64,000 nt of DNA from Sesamum alatum (lineage: Eukaryota > Streptophyta > Magnoliopsida > Lamiales > Pedaliaceae): contig JACGWO010000002.1 of NCBI GenBank assembly GCA_034509735.1, positions 50,651,115-50,715,114 on the forward strand, read 5' to 3'. The notes below the pieces were generated by a model, which did no database searches, was not told where the DNA came from, and saw only the letters and a program-made list of their open reading frames with translations. A program made the position numbers and the translations under genes. This document shows, piece by piece, positions 1 to 12,640 of the stretch. The number at the start of each line of letters is the position of its first letter. Within the stretch, counting starts at the first letter, position 1.

Positions 1-159
1 CTTATTTGATATATTTTAAAACGTAAAAAAATATTATATGTAGGGACGGCGGCGTGCGATTAATAAATTAAAAATAAAAAAGAATGATTAGCATAATCCC
101 CTTCTTTGAACATAACAAAATTTATTTACATTCCTAATTAAAATAATTATTCCTAATAA

Positions 160-1911
160 TCAAACATGTTTTTCCATTAATCCCTTTCCCCAATCCCACA
201 AATGCAGTAGAATATAAGTTCCAATACCACCAATCAAACCATAAGCAATGGAGTAAGTCAACGGCATCAAGATCATAGTCATGAACGCCGGAATCGCCTC
301 CTTCATATCACCCCACTCCACTTCCACCACCGCCCTCATCATCAGCACCCCCACCAGTATCAGCGGCGGCCCCACTGCCCACGGAGGTATCGACGCCAGC
401 AACGGCGTCAAGAAAAACGCCAGTAGAAAATACCCCGCCACCGTCAGTGCTGTCAACCCCGTTCTCCCGCCCTCCCTTATCCCTGTCGATGATTCGATGA
501 ACGCCGTCACCGGCGAGGTCCCCAACAGCGACCCCACAACAATGGACGACGCGTCCGCCATGAAAGCGAAATACTGGCCCTCGAAATCGCCGTTGGCGTC
601 CGTAAATCCGGCGAAGCGCGCCATGGAGTACAGAGTTCCGGTGGTGTCCAGTATATCCACGTACAAGAACGTGATCAGGGCCTCCCAGAAATGGCCTTCT
701 CCGATGCCCCTGAAACTCAGAGCTCCGGCGGTGCTCTCGATTTTGTGAATATCAACCACTTTCTTGAAGTACTCGTAGGCGGAATCCCCCGCCGGAGTGT
801 TCGGAAATGCAGTGACATCCGTGTTTCTGAACCAAGAAACCGCCGTCACGAAAACAATGCCGTAAATCATAGCCCCCTTAACGTTTTTCACCAAGCAGTA
901 AGCAATAATCACGAATCCTACTACCCCAAGCCAGAATGTGGGGTTCTCCATGCGTCCATGCAAGCAGAGTATGTCGTCAGAAACAGCGCCGCCGGGGATT
1001 AAAAAAATGGTGCCGTTCGCTGAAGTCATCACCGGCGCCACCGCTGTTCTGGCGGAGCTGGGACAACCTCCCAGTGTGACCAATGTGGAGGAGCTATAGC
1101 CAATGAGGCCAACCCCTTGATTGTTTTGCAATCCAATAAAAGCTAGAAACAATCCAATCCCAGCAGAGGAAGAAATTCTTACAGTTTTGGGCACTAATTT
1201 TGCAAGCTTAGCACGCAAACCGACGGCGGAGACTAACAGAAAGATTAATCCCTCCATGAAAACAGCTGCTAATGCGCTTTGATATGATACATTTCCCGAG
1301 CCATGAAATCCGACGACTGTGTAAGCGAAATACGCATTAGCGCCCATTCCGGGCGCCAGAGCCAAAGGGAGATTGGCGAAGAGGCCCATGATTGTGCAGC
1401 CGATGAGGGAAGCAGCCACGGTGGCGACGATCAAATCTTTACGGGTTTTCTCCAAACACGCGGCGTAGCCAGGGTTGACGGGGTTGAATTTGCAGGCGGC
1501 GTTTGGGGGGACGAGGTGGACGTCGGGGCGGTTAACGCAGTCCGCGGGCGAAACGGAGGGGTCGGAGCAGAGAGGGATGCAGTCGGAGATGGAGCATGTT
1601 CCGCCGGAATCTGATAGAATGGAGGCGTTCACGGCGAGGATATAAGCCATTGTGAGGAACGTGGCAGTGCCGGCGCGGAGCTCGGTGGTGAAGGTGGTGT
1701 TGCGTTCCGTGAGCTTGAAGCGTTTACCGAGACGGCTCTCAGCGACATAGGAGTTAAGGCGAGTTACAGGGGATGGCGCGGCGGCTGAGGGCGGCGGCGG
1801 TGGTGGGCCGGACTCCACGTCCATTGAGTGAGGAGTTATATCTGATGGTTTTTGAGTATGGACTATGTTGGCTATGGGGACTCTTATCTTTTGAGGTGAA
1901 TTAAGACTCAT
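160..1911 (-). CDS. AZG1: AZG1-like adenine/guanine (purine, cytokinin) permease
   Basis: Single-exon gene of 583 codons; the first true ATG of the frame is at 1911 (the frame runs a few codons further upstream only from a TTG). Family knowledge: AzgA-like members of the nucleobase transporters import adenine and guanine, and the plant AZG1/AZG2 proteins also move cytokinins, at the plasma membrane or ER. Seen: a short proline-rich cytosolic N-terminus, then the conserved segment [20 protein letters not shown], the first helix with [15 protein letters not shown], the substrate-site stretch [14 protein letters not shown], the motif [15 protein letters not shown] and the late motif [19 protein letters not shown]. 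Many hydrophobic helices follow the family pattern, and the length matches Arabidopsis AZG1 (about 580). A cysteine-rich loop ([10 protein letters not shown]) follows helix 1, as in plant AZG1. No neighbour lies within 5 kb upstream. The frame is intact. Confidence 0.95.
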   Translation of the reverse strand: MSLNSPQKIRVPIANIVHTQKPSDITPHSMDVESGPPPPPPSAAAPSPVTRLNSYVAESRLGKRFKLTERNTTFTTELRAGTATFLTMAYILAVNASILSDSGGTCSISDCIPLCSDPSVSPADCVNRPDVHLVPPNAACKFNPVNPGYAACLEKTRKDLIVATVAASLIGCTIMGLFANLPLALAPGMGANAYFAYTVVGFHGSGNVSYQSALAAVFMEGLIFLLVSAVGLRAKLAKLVPKTVRISSSAGIGLFLAFIGLQNNQGVGLIGYSSSTLVTLGGCPSSARTAVAPVMTSANGTIFLIPGGAVSDDILCLHGRMENPTFWLGVVGFVIIAYCLVKNVKGAMIYGIVFVTAVSWFRNTDVTAFPNTPAGDSAYEYFKKVVDIHKIESTAGALSFRGIGEGHFWEALITFLYVDILDTTGTLYSMARFAGFTDANGDFEGQYFAFMADASSIVVGSLLGTSPVTAFIESSTGIREGGRTGLTALTVAGYFLLAFFLTPLLASIPPWAVGPPLILVGVLMMRAVVEVEWGDMKEAIPAFMTMILMPLTYSIAYGLIGGIGTYILLHLWDWGKGLMEKHV

Positions 1912-2097
1912 TTTATATTGCAATTTGATGCTATTTTTGGGCTATTGATATTTACTACTTACTATTTTTTTTATAGTATTCTATTTTATAATTATGTTTT
2001 GCCCCAACTTTTGATTCTTAAATTGTAAAAAATTAAATGAGTTTAAATTAGAATGTTTTTCTTATCATCTGTTTCCAAATCCTATCATATTAATATG

Positions 2098-2508
2098 GGA
2101 TAATTATATTTACACTTCTTAATTTACAATCTGTTTACACAAATTATCTTTACTTTTTGAATAATTATAAAAAAATTCTTACCCGAACTAAGTTTGATCG
2201 AACCAAACCAATCATAGAGAAAATGTGATATACTTGCTATGTGATTGACCACCCTAAATTGTACACCAATCATAGTGCAAGTGTATTGCACTTGCCATAT
2301 GATTGGACTAGAATTTCACGATAATTATATATATACTCAGTAGGATGTCGACATCATTTACATAAACTACTCCTGTTTTTTGAGAAATTATACATACACG
2401 CCCAAAAAAGATCAACATTATTATACAAACTACCTTTATGTTTTGATTGTCAGTAATATTTTGTATAAATAAACTATAGGTTAGAGAGTGTAATAATGTA
2501 ATTATTCC
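2098..2508. mobile_element. Small inverted-repeat element (MITE-like)
   Basis: Left end GGATAATTATATTTACAC and right end GTGTAATAATGTAATTATTCC's first 18 bases are inverted copies of one another, about 410 bp apart. Flanks ATTAATATG and TTTAATATT agree at 7 of 9 positions, compatible with a decayed 9-bp target duplication. The interior includes the segment with 'tgattg' and 'gatatacttgc' that recurs near 24.95-25.07 kb and 49.39-49.52 kb. It has no coding capacity. Confidence 0.5.
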
Positions 2509-5500
2509 TTTAATATTTGATGTGGTGAATTATATCTTGCCATAACATTATTTTTGAAAATCGAACTAGATGCAATATAATACTAATATTTTGAGAAGAA
2601 AGATATAAGCATTTGATCTTCCGCGGGAGAGATATGGAATTTATTTTGATTTGATGGCAGTCATTTTTATATTACAAAATTGTATTGTAAATTTTATCTA
2701 CTTTTAACATTTTATGGAAGGTAAAGTTGTCATTATGAAATTCATGCTAGATAATTAAGTTTGTGGTATTATTATGAAGAATAAATGGAGTTAATTGTCA
2801 AATTAACCTTCACCAAACAAACTTGTTGTCATTATGAAATTTTTGATAAAAAAATGTTATGATTGATATACAGTTTTAAAAGGAGTTACTAATAACATAA
2901 CGAATAACCTGTCCAACATATTTATTGAAAATTTTAGAACATGAATGTTTTGTTAAAAAATAACAAAGAGACAAACATTGGCATTGCGATGGTGCGTTTG
3001 TTCAGTCGATAAAGACTTATATACCATCTTCTGTTAGATAATTATTTAAGTACCGTTATAAAATGATTTATCGTTTTTTATGTCTGCCCAGATTCAAGAT
3101 GATGATAAGAAACGAAGCCAATCAAACTTTATAAAGTTGATGGTGTGACAATACAATGAACACAACTTTATTTATGTACTTAGCATCTAAAAAAATATAA
3201 TTAAATTAAGTTTGATACACAATTAGTTTAATGAAAAGGGATTAAGTTGGATCTATACTACATGTCCAAAATAAGCCCACTTGATTCCCACCCCCTCACT
3301 CATTCATAGGTGGATACATAGGTTTATGTTTTTTCTATGATTCTTGGTCCCCTTTCTTTAAGATACGTGGGCAAATGCTACATATGCAAATTCTCAATAT
3401 TTGTAAAGATTCATGAGCATTAGCATCCCATGAAATGAACTCTCACAACATTAATATTATTGCAGCATATGTTGTTCTCATATATGTATGTTTGGATTGG
3501 ATTCCCTATATCTTATTACAATCATGCCTTCCCTAATAGATTAAGACTTCACACTCCCACAACATTGACGATTTTTTGACATGTGTGAATTCCACCTTTC
3601 TATTTTTAACCTTTATAGGACAGAAGGGTACGTCAAGGTAGAATCAAGTTTTAAATATTAAGGTCGATATTGTATTTGAGATCTATTAATAATATGAATA
3701 TTTATAAAAAGATTTTTTTTGAAAATGATTAGATATATGAGCATATGTTAGGTGTAAAGTTATTGGTTGTATTTAATTAATGTTTGATAGATTAATGTAT
3801 GAAATAATATAATGATCATTCTTTGCGAAAAAAAAAAAAAAAAGATTGTTATGTGTCAGAATTGAGCAATATCTTCATTGAGATACTCTCCTCAAGAATT
3901 CCTTCGTGTTTCTCTCTAGCCTTCTTCGACTAATCATTCCTTTGTTATTATACGTTATTTTTTATATATTCTAAGTCCAGCTTTATTGTCCGAAAATTTA
4001 TTACAGGCTAAATTATATTAACACATTTTTGAGATTAAATCTAAGTACACAAATACTCTCAGTCTTTTGAAAGTTCGCACAAATACCCCTAAGGGGGTGT
4101 ACCTATAATTTTGCAAAAGGCAGGATGTCAACGTAATTTACCCTTTATCATATGATTCACTTGGTCCGTTGCTTGAACCATTTGAAGTGAATGGTAAAAT
4201 TGCATCTAATTTACTGTTGCCTGTAAAATTAAAAATATCAGTAATTTTTCATAATAACAATCGTATACAGTGATCCAATAATAATAGAGGAATTGAGAGT
4301 GCAGGCCATAATAAATTATTAGTTATAAGAGGCCACTTGGCATAAGAAAAAGGGCACCTTCTTTGGAGGGAACCCAAGAATTTGAAGGATTGGTATAGGC
4401 ATCCTAACAGCTCATATATACCCTTTTGGTAATGTTTCCATTTGATGCATTCCCTTTATTTCAATCAATAGATTCTTGTTTTCCATCAATGATAAATTTA
4501 TAAATATATAGTTTGCAACGATGCACATAGAGCTCTTTGAAATCGAGCAGTACAATAATCAGTTGTGAGTAATTATGAAATGATAAATGAAAAAAAGATT
4601 AGAAAATATAGCACGCGATAACATTAGACAAAGATAGCATATAATATATGTTTAGATATTTGGTTTACATAGTTTGTTTATGAAATATGAACCTTTAGTC
4701 AACTTTTCGATGAGCTGCTTTTTATCCCAACTTCCATAATGAAGAAACTAGAAAGGTGATTAAGAAGGTTACCTAATAAAGAAGAAAAAGGTTCTCATTG
4801 AGTTGTTTGAAAATGGTAGGCTACCACAAAATCATGTCCTCTGCAACTCCTTTTTCCCAATGCTAAGAAATAACAAATCAGCGTTCATTACACCGGACTC
4901 CTCCTAAAGTTAGTGTAATTATAAATTATACGATCCTTCATGTTATAAAAGTATCAAAATATCCCGCTCAAGTTTTCCCGTTGAAAAGTCCCAACCAAAA
5001 TTTTTAAGAAGACTAAATTACAATTACATAAAAATGTGAAAAATAAAAACAGCCAAGTGTTGTAATGATCTTCCCGTATAAGTTAGGGGTAATTAAGACT
5101 ATATACCAATTTCCGAGTTTATAATATTTTACACGCTTTATCGAACTCTAAACCTTTGTAAATATGGTAGTGTGTCATTATTTTGTTTGAGTCTTAGAAA
5201 GAGGTAATTATAAGGTTTTGATTGTATATGTTGGAAATAATTACAGGTTCGAATAGCATTTAAAGTGCTAATCATATAAGTTTTTGTGCCAATATACTTA
5301 ATTTAGTAGAATTTTATTAATATTTCACAATTAAATATAGTTTCATCTCATTATGTGATGTAGTTAGATAAAAGTTGTCATTGTTTTTCACTAAAAAACA
5401 TGGATACATGAGTAAGAGATGAAAAATAAAATAACACAAGACTAATATGACATTCATGCAACAAGTGCATAACACAATTAATATTCCTTTACAAATTTAT

Positions 5501-6992
5501 TTCACTACATGTTTCTCTTAATATCTTTACGTTTACAATCTTCATAGCCCTTATATTATTGTTGTGTACATTACATGTTATTACTAATTGAGAATATTTC
5601 CTTCTTGCATGCCACATCATGTACATTATTCTCCCGACTTTTTTCTTTATGTTTTCAAAATTTTAATTTGTTCCTTGTTTTGGTTTTGAAGGACGAATCA
5701 TATTAACCACGTCATTTCAGACAATTTTGTGTAGTCAAGTCATACGAAAATACTCATTTACTATGTTTGTGGACCTAATTTGATTCCGATAGCAAATTTG
5801 AAATTAATGTGTAAAAGTTAATAATTATGGACTTTCTATACTATTTATTACCTCTACACAATGTAGTAGAGAGTTGATATCGTCACATTATTTACTTATT
5901 CAAGAGGATATGTTTCTTTAAAAAAAAAAACTTTAAACGTTAAAAATATTTACTCAAGTTGATACAAAAATAAAATAGGACGGATCCTAGAATATAAAGA
6001 ATTCTAATCTTATTGGGAATATTTTGTTTAGGTAACTTAAAGGGTACAACATATAATTGTTTATTTAACAACAAATTATACGAAAATTTCATATACTCAA
6101 GAAGTGCTAAATCAACAAAACTAGTCTCGGGAAAAAAATTGTTTAGATAACTTAGAGGGCGCATTAGCCATTTTCGTGCTTAACTTTAGATATTTGGGAA
6201 GAAGATGCTCCCAAGGTTTTGTCTCGCCAAGAACCTTGAGAGATAATAATAACTAGAAACTATCTCAAAGTCTGAATTGTTTGAGATCATAACAAACATC
6301 GTTGCTACTTAAGATTTGGTATTATAGCTTCTAAGATAGTTAATGAATGACTCATAAGTCATTTGAATATTCAAATGCTGACCAAATAACGCGTTCATAA
6401 TTTTACAGTTTATTATTGAGCGACTCATTATTGGAGTTGGAGTCATGCTAATCCCCGATCGTGTATTTGATGCAACTTTACTTGCAACTTGTGGTAAAAT
6501 CATACATCATCTTTCACTAAGAAAAGAGAAACTAGAAGAGCATAGTCCAACTTTTTTGCAATACTAAGTGAAAGTAGCAACATAAAGACATGTCACAAGC
6601 TGAGGAGTATTTGATGTCCCACAAGCATCAAAGTGTAACCACAAATCTTCAACATTTACATCTACTTCTTATTATGCCATCATTTGAACTGCATTTCTTT
6701 GTTCCTTTGTCCAAACTATATGATTCATGATGTTGATTTTGGGTATCATTACACAAATTAATTATTCATTTTGAAAAATTACACATACACCCACCATAAA
6801 TATCAACATTATTTACACAAACTGTCCATACTTTTTGAAAAATTACACATACACCATCCAGAAACGTCAACTGCATTACATAAATTACTATGCTCTTTTG
6901 GCTACCAGGGTGGTTTCTGTATTTACGTAAAGAAGACATGGGTAGTTTGTGTAAATAAATCATATGTCAGCAAATGTAAATGTATCCTTGAT

Positions 6993-6993
6993 G

Positions 6994-7055
<62 letters not shown>
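6993..7055. repeat. (AAT)n microsatellite, about 20 units
   Basis: An uninterrupted run of AAT trinucleotides. It generates poly-Asn and poly-Leu open frames on the two strands that are not genes. Confidence 0.97.
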
Positions 7056-7619
7056 TTATGTATGTAACTTGACTTGGAAAAGAAAGCTAGTTTCCCTCCC
7101 CTGAATTTGACCTGAGATATGGTGCTGTATGGATGTGGCAGACATATTTTCCTCACTCAACAATCATTTGAAACACTACATATTCTTGTATTATGTCTCT
7201 TCTCCAACTAATCTTCCGACATCTTTGAGTTGCCATTATTTCTACCAAAATAACAAGTCATGTCATAGTCTTAAATTGTCAAGATTCAACCACTGTTCCC
7301 CTACCAACTTCACTTATACCATCAAAATAATTCAAATTAAGATATATAGGACCAAGTAAAATATTACATTAATATAACAAATTCATACTGTTTGTTACTT
7401 TCATAATTCAATTATAAAAATATATTATCATATTTCACAATTATTAGTGAATTCTTTTCAAAAAGATTGAGAATCAAACACATGGTGATCAGATGACTCA
7501 GAAGGTCAAGGAGTACGTTGTGCAGAAATCCATGTGAAAAATCAATCAAATTTTCAAGTGATGGTCCAAACAAAGTTGTCTTACACTACAAGATCAAACA
7601 ACTGTGACAAAGATCAAAA

Positions 7620-7656
7620 CAACACACACACACACACACAAAAAAAAAAAAAAAAG
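7620..7656. repeat. (CA)n followed by an A-tract
   Basis: A CA dinucleotide run followed by about 16 A residues, just downstream of the CIPK stop codon, in its 3' flank or UTR. Confidence 0.9.
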
Positions 7657-7699
7657 GAACCGAAAAACAAGAACCAAGAGTCAGCAGCAGCTGCTGTTG

Positions 7700-9028
7700 T
7701 TACTGCTCTTGTTGCTCTCCTTCCCAAGCACAAATGATTTCTCCAAGAGCCGGCCTTATATCCTGTCTCAGCATATTTTGATAATCTAGAGTGTCGCCGC
7801 TAGACTTCTTCACCTCGACTACATGGAATGAGGAAGCAATTTCAAAGATTTCTACGTCGATGGACAACGTCCAATGCCAACCCTCGTTAGAGCCCTCCAA
7901 TCTCATGGAACCGTCATCCTTTTTCTTCACGTTTAACTTCAGATGAGAAGCAATCTCCTCAAGTTTTGTGATGATAGCTGAAGTCGACTTACTTGACGTG
8001 AATCGAACTTCGTCCTTTTGGTCCTTCCTCACGAACAAACCGGACAAGTCAAATCCGGTTGATAGAGATATGATGTCAAATGCATTCAGGCTAGCAGGTC
8101 TTGCCAACTCCACCTTTGTCTCCGGAGCAATGTCAGGACTAGAATGGCTTGAAATGGAGTCAGTGTCTGTATGAGGTATTTCGCTATCCCCGGTTTTGAT
8201 CCTCGTAGCTTTGGAATCTAACCCTTTTTGGAACCAGGGGTTTTCCATAATTTCCTCTATGGAAATCCTAGTTTGGGGGTTGGGATCAAGGATTCTTGAG
8301 AGCAGTCTTCGCACTTGAGGTGGGAACGAAGGAGGGCATTTGTACTCGGCTCTTGATATCTTCCTATACATCTCTATAAGATTTGGGTCGTGAAACGGAA
8401 GATAGCCCGAGAGCAGAACAAACAGTATCACCCCACAAGACCAGATGTCTGCTTTGGCCCCATCGTAGCCTTTCCTGCCAATGACCTCAGGAGCAACATA
8501 TGCTGGAGTTCCACATGTCGTGTGGAGCAACCCGTCCTGTCGTTTGGAATCCGAGAGTGCACTCAGACCAAAATCTGAAACCTTTAGAGTTCCATTTTCA
8601 TCCAGCAGCAGATTTTCTGGTTTCAGATCACGGTGATAAACACCCCTGTTGTGGCAAAAACTAACAGCAGAAATCAATTGCTGAAAATATTTTCTGGCAG
8701 TGCTTTCCTTGAGCTTTCCCTTTTTGACCTTGTTAAATAGCTCGCCACCTTTAGCAAATTCGATAACAAAGTAGATCTTAGTTTTCGTTGCCATTACTTC
8801 ATAAAGCTGCATAACGTTTTGGTGCTTGATCAACCTCATCACAGCTATCTCCCGCTTCGTCTGATTAATAAGACCAACCTTCAGTACTTTTTCCTTATCG
8901 ATCACCTTGATGGCAACACTCTCTCCCGTTTGCAGGTTCCTACCATAGTAAACTTTGGCAAAAGTGCCTTTACCTAACAACCTCCCGACCTCATATTTCT
9001 TCATTAATATGTTGCCGTTCTTGTCCAT
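7700..9028 (-). CDS. CIPK: CBL-interacting protein kinase (CIPK/SnRK3), CIPK2/10/20-like
   Basis: Intact 442-codon intronless CDS, as in the intronless CIPK clade. Role (family): Ser/Thr kinase activated by calcineurin B-like calcium sensors, phosphorylating ion channels and transporters at plasma membrane or tonoplast. Seen: glycine loop GKGTFAKVY (residues 19-27), ATP lysine in VAIKVIDK (Lys41), catalytic YHRDLKPEN (131-139, Asp134), DFG 152-154, activation loop with [15 protein letters not shown] (167-181), then a serine-rich linker and the CBL-binding NAF motif in [20 protein letters not shown] (313-332, Asn315-Ala-Phe), followed by the phosphatase-interaction region and a C-terminus ending in [15 protein letters not shown]. 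The N-terminal MDKNG and the YKCPP segment resemble the CIPK2/10/20 group; the exact orthologue is not assigned. The true ATG is at 9028. Confidence 0.95.
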   Translation of the reverse strand: MDKNGNILMKKYEVGRLLGKGTFAKVYYGRNLQTGESVAIKVIDKEKVLKVGLINQTKREIAVMRLIKHQNVMQLYEVMATKTKIYFVIEFAKGGELFNKVKKGKLKESTARKYFQQLISAVSFCHNRGVYHRDLKPENLLLDENGTLKVSDFGLSALSDSKRQDGLLHTTCGTPAYVAPEVIGRKGYDGAKADIWSCGVILFVLLSGYLPFHDPNLIEMYRKISRAEYKCPPSFPPQVRRLLSRILDPNPQTRISIEEIMENPWFQKGLDSKATRIKTGDSEIPHTDTDSISSHSSPDIAPETKVELARPASLNAFDIISLSTGFDLSGLFVRKDQKDEVRFTSSKSTSAIITKLEEIASHLKLNVKKKDDGSMRLEGSNEGWHWTLSIDVEIFEIASSFHVVEVKKSSGDTLDYQNMLRQDIRPALGEIICAWEGEQQEQ

Positions 9029-10560
9029 TCCAAATAAAAAAACTACCTTTCTACACTAGCTTTTGTCTCCTGCTGGATGTGATATATACAGGCAGGACTT
9101 CTTGTTGAGTTGAGCAATCAACCGTCTTCCACGACGTCGTGCTTCAACACAACAGAAGGTCGATCGCACATGACTTCATTGTGCATCCAGCTGCAAGTTT
9201 TCATCGTGATGTGACGCTCTTTTCCATCACTGTTAAGGATGAACAAGTCTGATGAGCCTGCCTTAGGCACAAGCCTGCGGGCGCTGAAGACGGAAACCTC
9301 CGTTATCAAGCACATTGTTCTGCATTCCCAGAAACTTGGATGGCAACAATGTCTGAGGAGATTCAGTTAGTGAAATCAATTCAATACTCTGTCAAGCACA
9401 GATTATCATAACTATACAGAAATGCAAGATATCACTTATGCTCTAATGATCTTGTTTCAGCATAATATATCCATAAACACACATATAAATTGTCAACTCA
9501 GCATCAAGAAGGTCTAACACAAAGAACAAAGAGCAATTCTTCTCGGCTCAATTTTGCATCAAAGCCCTGAAAGGATTATAGAATTCGGACTCATCAAGAT
9601 TTGCCCTACGACTCGGAAAAGTATTTTGTTCTTTTTCTCTTAAATTTTTCATTGGAGGAGCCAATCTATAAAGTTTCTCACAAGAGTAAGTACTTTCGAT
9701 TGTATTGGGGCCGACATAAACTTCAAAAACAAAAATTCCAAGCCTTGAAGGGCCGAGGTATCCTCATTCTTCCTATATCCATCCTTCCTCCGATCCCTTA
9801 AACCACGGGCCTTTTCTCCATCAAAATACAAATTATCATATTTCCATTCATATCACCCTTGATGCCTCCCAACAGATATTCATGATGCACGACAAACATT
9901 TTGAAAACAATTGAACACATTAATACAAACATTCCACAAATTTCAAACAGAAATCACAATCTCGAGCAACATGAAAAAGCATTTTCAACAAGTGAAACCA
10001 GATTTATACAATCAAGTTTACATTTTTAGCCTGATACACACAACCCTTTACGCTCCGCAAACAAGATTGACGAATCGACATGACTCAAAACAAAAACAAC
10101 ACAAGAATTGCATAATCATTAAACCAGCATCCTCTATCTATTCATCAACAAGAACAACATCCTTAAAAAATAAAAAAGTCTACACCAAACACCATCAATT
10201 CAATTCATAGGCCTCTCCAAAGGCAGAAAAAACATGAAAAGAAACCATGGCCCAGATAAAAAGGGATGCTGAAACGTGTTTCAAGAATCCATGGCTTGGA
10301 GAAAACGAGGAAACACAAAGCCCACATAAATTCATACAACAAATGACAAATCCGTCGGACCCGAGCAAGAAATTAAGGTATTTGGAGAAAAGAATAGTTG
10401 AAAACGAGTTGGGTAGGAAAAGAAAGAAAGAAAGAATACCTTGGAATGAGAGAGGAACCCGGGGGGGTATGATCGGAGGGCTGTGGAGAAAAAGGGCAAC
10501 GGGAAGAGAGATGTTGGAGGAGTGGTGTGGACGAATATATATGGTAGTAAGAAAGAGAAA
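9029..10560 (-). promoter_or_regulatory. CIPK 5' leader with probable 5'UTR intron, and core promoter
   Basis: On the minus strand a TATA-like CATAAATAGG lies near 10580. A C/T-rich leader follows and ends in CATTCCAAG|GTATTC, a good donor (exon end near 10438). A candidate acceptor TTTCTGGGAATGCAG lies at 9320-9334, and another (CCAGCAG) near 9073. This gives a leader exon of about 120 nt and an intron of about 1.1 or 1.4 kb. 5'UTR introns are common in intronless-CDS CIPK genes (family knowledge); the exact splice is inference. The intronic DNA is AT-rich with no other gene. Confidence 0.55.
9118..9315 (-). other. Possible upstream ORF (65 aa) in the CIPK leader
   Basis: If the acceptor near 9320 is used, the leader carries an ATG at 9315 opening a 65-codon frame (MCLITEVSVFSARRLVPKAG...) that stops 89 nt before the CIPK ATG. 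The frame is polar, contains CSWMHNEVMCDRPSVV near its end and has no known domain. If the acceptor near 9073 is used instead, the frame is intronic and meaningless. Confidence 0.3.
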
Positions 10561-12169
10561 AGACAAGAGTGGAATCCGACTACCTATTTATGGAACGTAT
10601 CTATTTTAAGGTTTGTTTTTCAAATTTTTTGTTGTGTTGTGTGTGTGTGAGGTTGGCTGTTTTGACGGGCTATGATAAGACTGATTGTCGTCTTTGACTT
10701 GCTGTTGGATTGTCATATTAATATCAACTGCTCAGTTTAAGATTCTTCTAGATTTATTTAATTTTTCGTGTGATATTTAAATAGTGTGTATTTTTAAAGA
10801 ATCAAATGGGTTTAGTTGGACAATAATGAATAATAAATTAAAAGATAAATTTATTTAATATACTTATGTCGATCAGATTAAATCATGATAAATAGGATTG
10901 ATTACAATGTGTAATGGATAACAGACTCGTAACATGTGAATGATGGTTGATGACACCTAATCATCTTTCGAATGTGACGAATCAATCGAATATGTGTCAC
11001 TTGATTGAAACAATGTGTTCCATGGGGTGAAACGCATTTGGTGAAATAATGAGTCCATTTGGGTGAAATGGTATGTCCTTTGGGTGAATTGATGCATCCA
11101 TTCAATTTAATGATACAATCTCAACTTTTATAAAAAGGCCATTACATTTCATTTCATTTCATTCAATCAACTTGAAAATCATTTAAAACGTTTCAAAGTG
11201 TTAGCAATAGAAGTATTATATCTTTTATTAAGAGAGTTCCAAAATATTGTTTGATTCGTCATTTCTCAAAATTTGTAATGTTATTATATCGGAATTATAA
11301 ATCATTGTATTTTGAGTGATAAATTTTATCACGTAAAAATAAACTTATAAACACGCGAGCAGTTTGATAAATAACCATGAGATTTAAACAAGTGTAACTG
11401 TTGAAAAAATACATGTATTTATACTATTTATTAAGTTTGAAGGAGTTCAGATAATCAACTTTAAAATATTCTCAAATATATTTATATTTAAAGAAATGAC
11501 CTTTTTATTTCTTTTATAAAAAAGATATTCTATTCTTCTTCTTTTGGGGTAATACATTTTAGTCATGCACATTTAAATTTAATAAAAAAAAAGTTTAAAA
11601 AATATCATCTATGATCCGTTATTTATTTTAGTTTTCTTCTTTTTCATGAAATTAAATGAAAATACAAAAACTTAAATTATGTAAATGTATCGAGTGTGCT
11701 CGGATAGTTATATTATCTGATGGGTTATGAACAACTTTTAATTACTTGTGACTTGTAGTAGTCGCTCACATTACCTTTTAGTAATATTTGATTTAACAGT
11801 CAATATTTTATCACTTTTGGAATTTAATTATAATACATGACTATTGGTTCTCAGAGTGCATAATGGGTTGGGCCAGTCCAAAAACGCCACACGCCAGCTC
11901 GGATCAGTAGTTAAAAAATAAATAAATAATTAAATTAAATTAAATAAAAAAATATATTATAATGGAGAAAAAGAGTAGTTAAAAGCTACATAGTGAACTT
12001 GAATAATGATTTGAATAACAAATTTACAATAATAAATTTAGAAAAAAACCAGATAAAATAAATTTTGAAGAAAATGTACAAGAGAGTATTAATGAATTAA
12101 ACTTTTAGAGTTTCAAACAATTAATATATTAAAAGAACAAAAAGAGCTGTAGAAATAAATAATCTTCAT

Positions 12170-12529
12170 ACTTCCACCTCGCAAATCCAATCATTTCCCC
12201 AAAAATCAAAATCAAACCCAATAAAGATAATCAGAAAAAAAAAAAAACTAACAACCAAAAGAATAAAAAAAAAACGAAAAAAAATGAATTGAAGAGGATG
12301 AATCAGAAAGAACGTAGCGAAATGAAAATAGTTATTTGATCAGATGGTGAAATAGGATTCCCATCACATTTCAATTACTTCATCATTTCCATCCTCCATT
12401 TCATGAATACCTCAAATACTACACATAGAAACACACACCACAAACACCGCTTTCTCACGCACCAGGCGTGTGCTGAATGACGTACAACACAGAAGCAGCT
12501 GCCGCCTCCACCACTACGAGTCACAGAGT

Positions 12530-12580
<51 letters not shown>

Positions 12581-12640
12581 GCGGGCGGAGGCAGAGATAT
12601 CTGATGTGTTATTTATAGATAGAAGCCCTAATGAAGACTG
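12170..12640 (-). promoter_or_regulatory. Orphan promoter-like patch with CT-rich leader
   Basis: Read on the minus strand, CTATCTATAAATAACACATC (TATA box near 12615) is followed by a pyrimidine-rich (CT)n(CA)n leader, a GC-richer stretch with GTGGAGGCGGCAGC, and then sequence containing only tiny ORFs (about 9 codons beginning ATGAAATGGAGG). This is the normal shape of a plant Pol II promoter and 5'UTR, but no recognisable coding region follows. It may be a non-coding transcript, a pri-miRNA or a dead gene. Confidence 0.35.
12531..12581. repeat. (GT)n(GA)n compound microsatellite
   Basis: A GT run directly joined to a GA run, inside the promoter-like patch described above. Confidence 0.97.

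Larger units (their letters stand above)
1912..7699. other. Intergenic, AT-rich, transposon remnants
   Basis: 5.8 kb between AZG1 and the CIPK gene with no supportable gene. It contains a small inverted-repeat element at about 2098-2508, further fragments of the same kind at about 6735-7080, and repeats rich in 'ACACAAATAC' around 4020-4290. An (AAT)n microsatellite lies at 6993-7055. Open frames at 5940-6503 are short, lack a start context or recognisable domain, and sit in AT-rich DNA. Confidence 0.6.

Noticed and set aside
281..1614. Several plus-strand open frames opposite the AZG1 gene
   Set aside because: They are antisense shadows of a long, well-conserved permease frame and have no recognisable domain.
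5940..6503. Possible gag or host gene fragment on the minus strand
   Set aside because: Frames are short, have no start context and I could not match a domain with confidence.
6771..7156. Frames with poly-Asn and poly-Leu runs
   Set aside because: They are produced by the (AAT)n microsatellite on the two strands and have no flanking homology or gene context.
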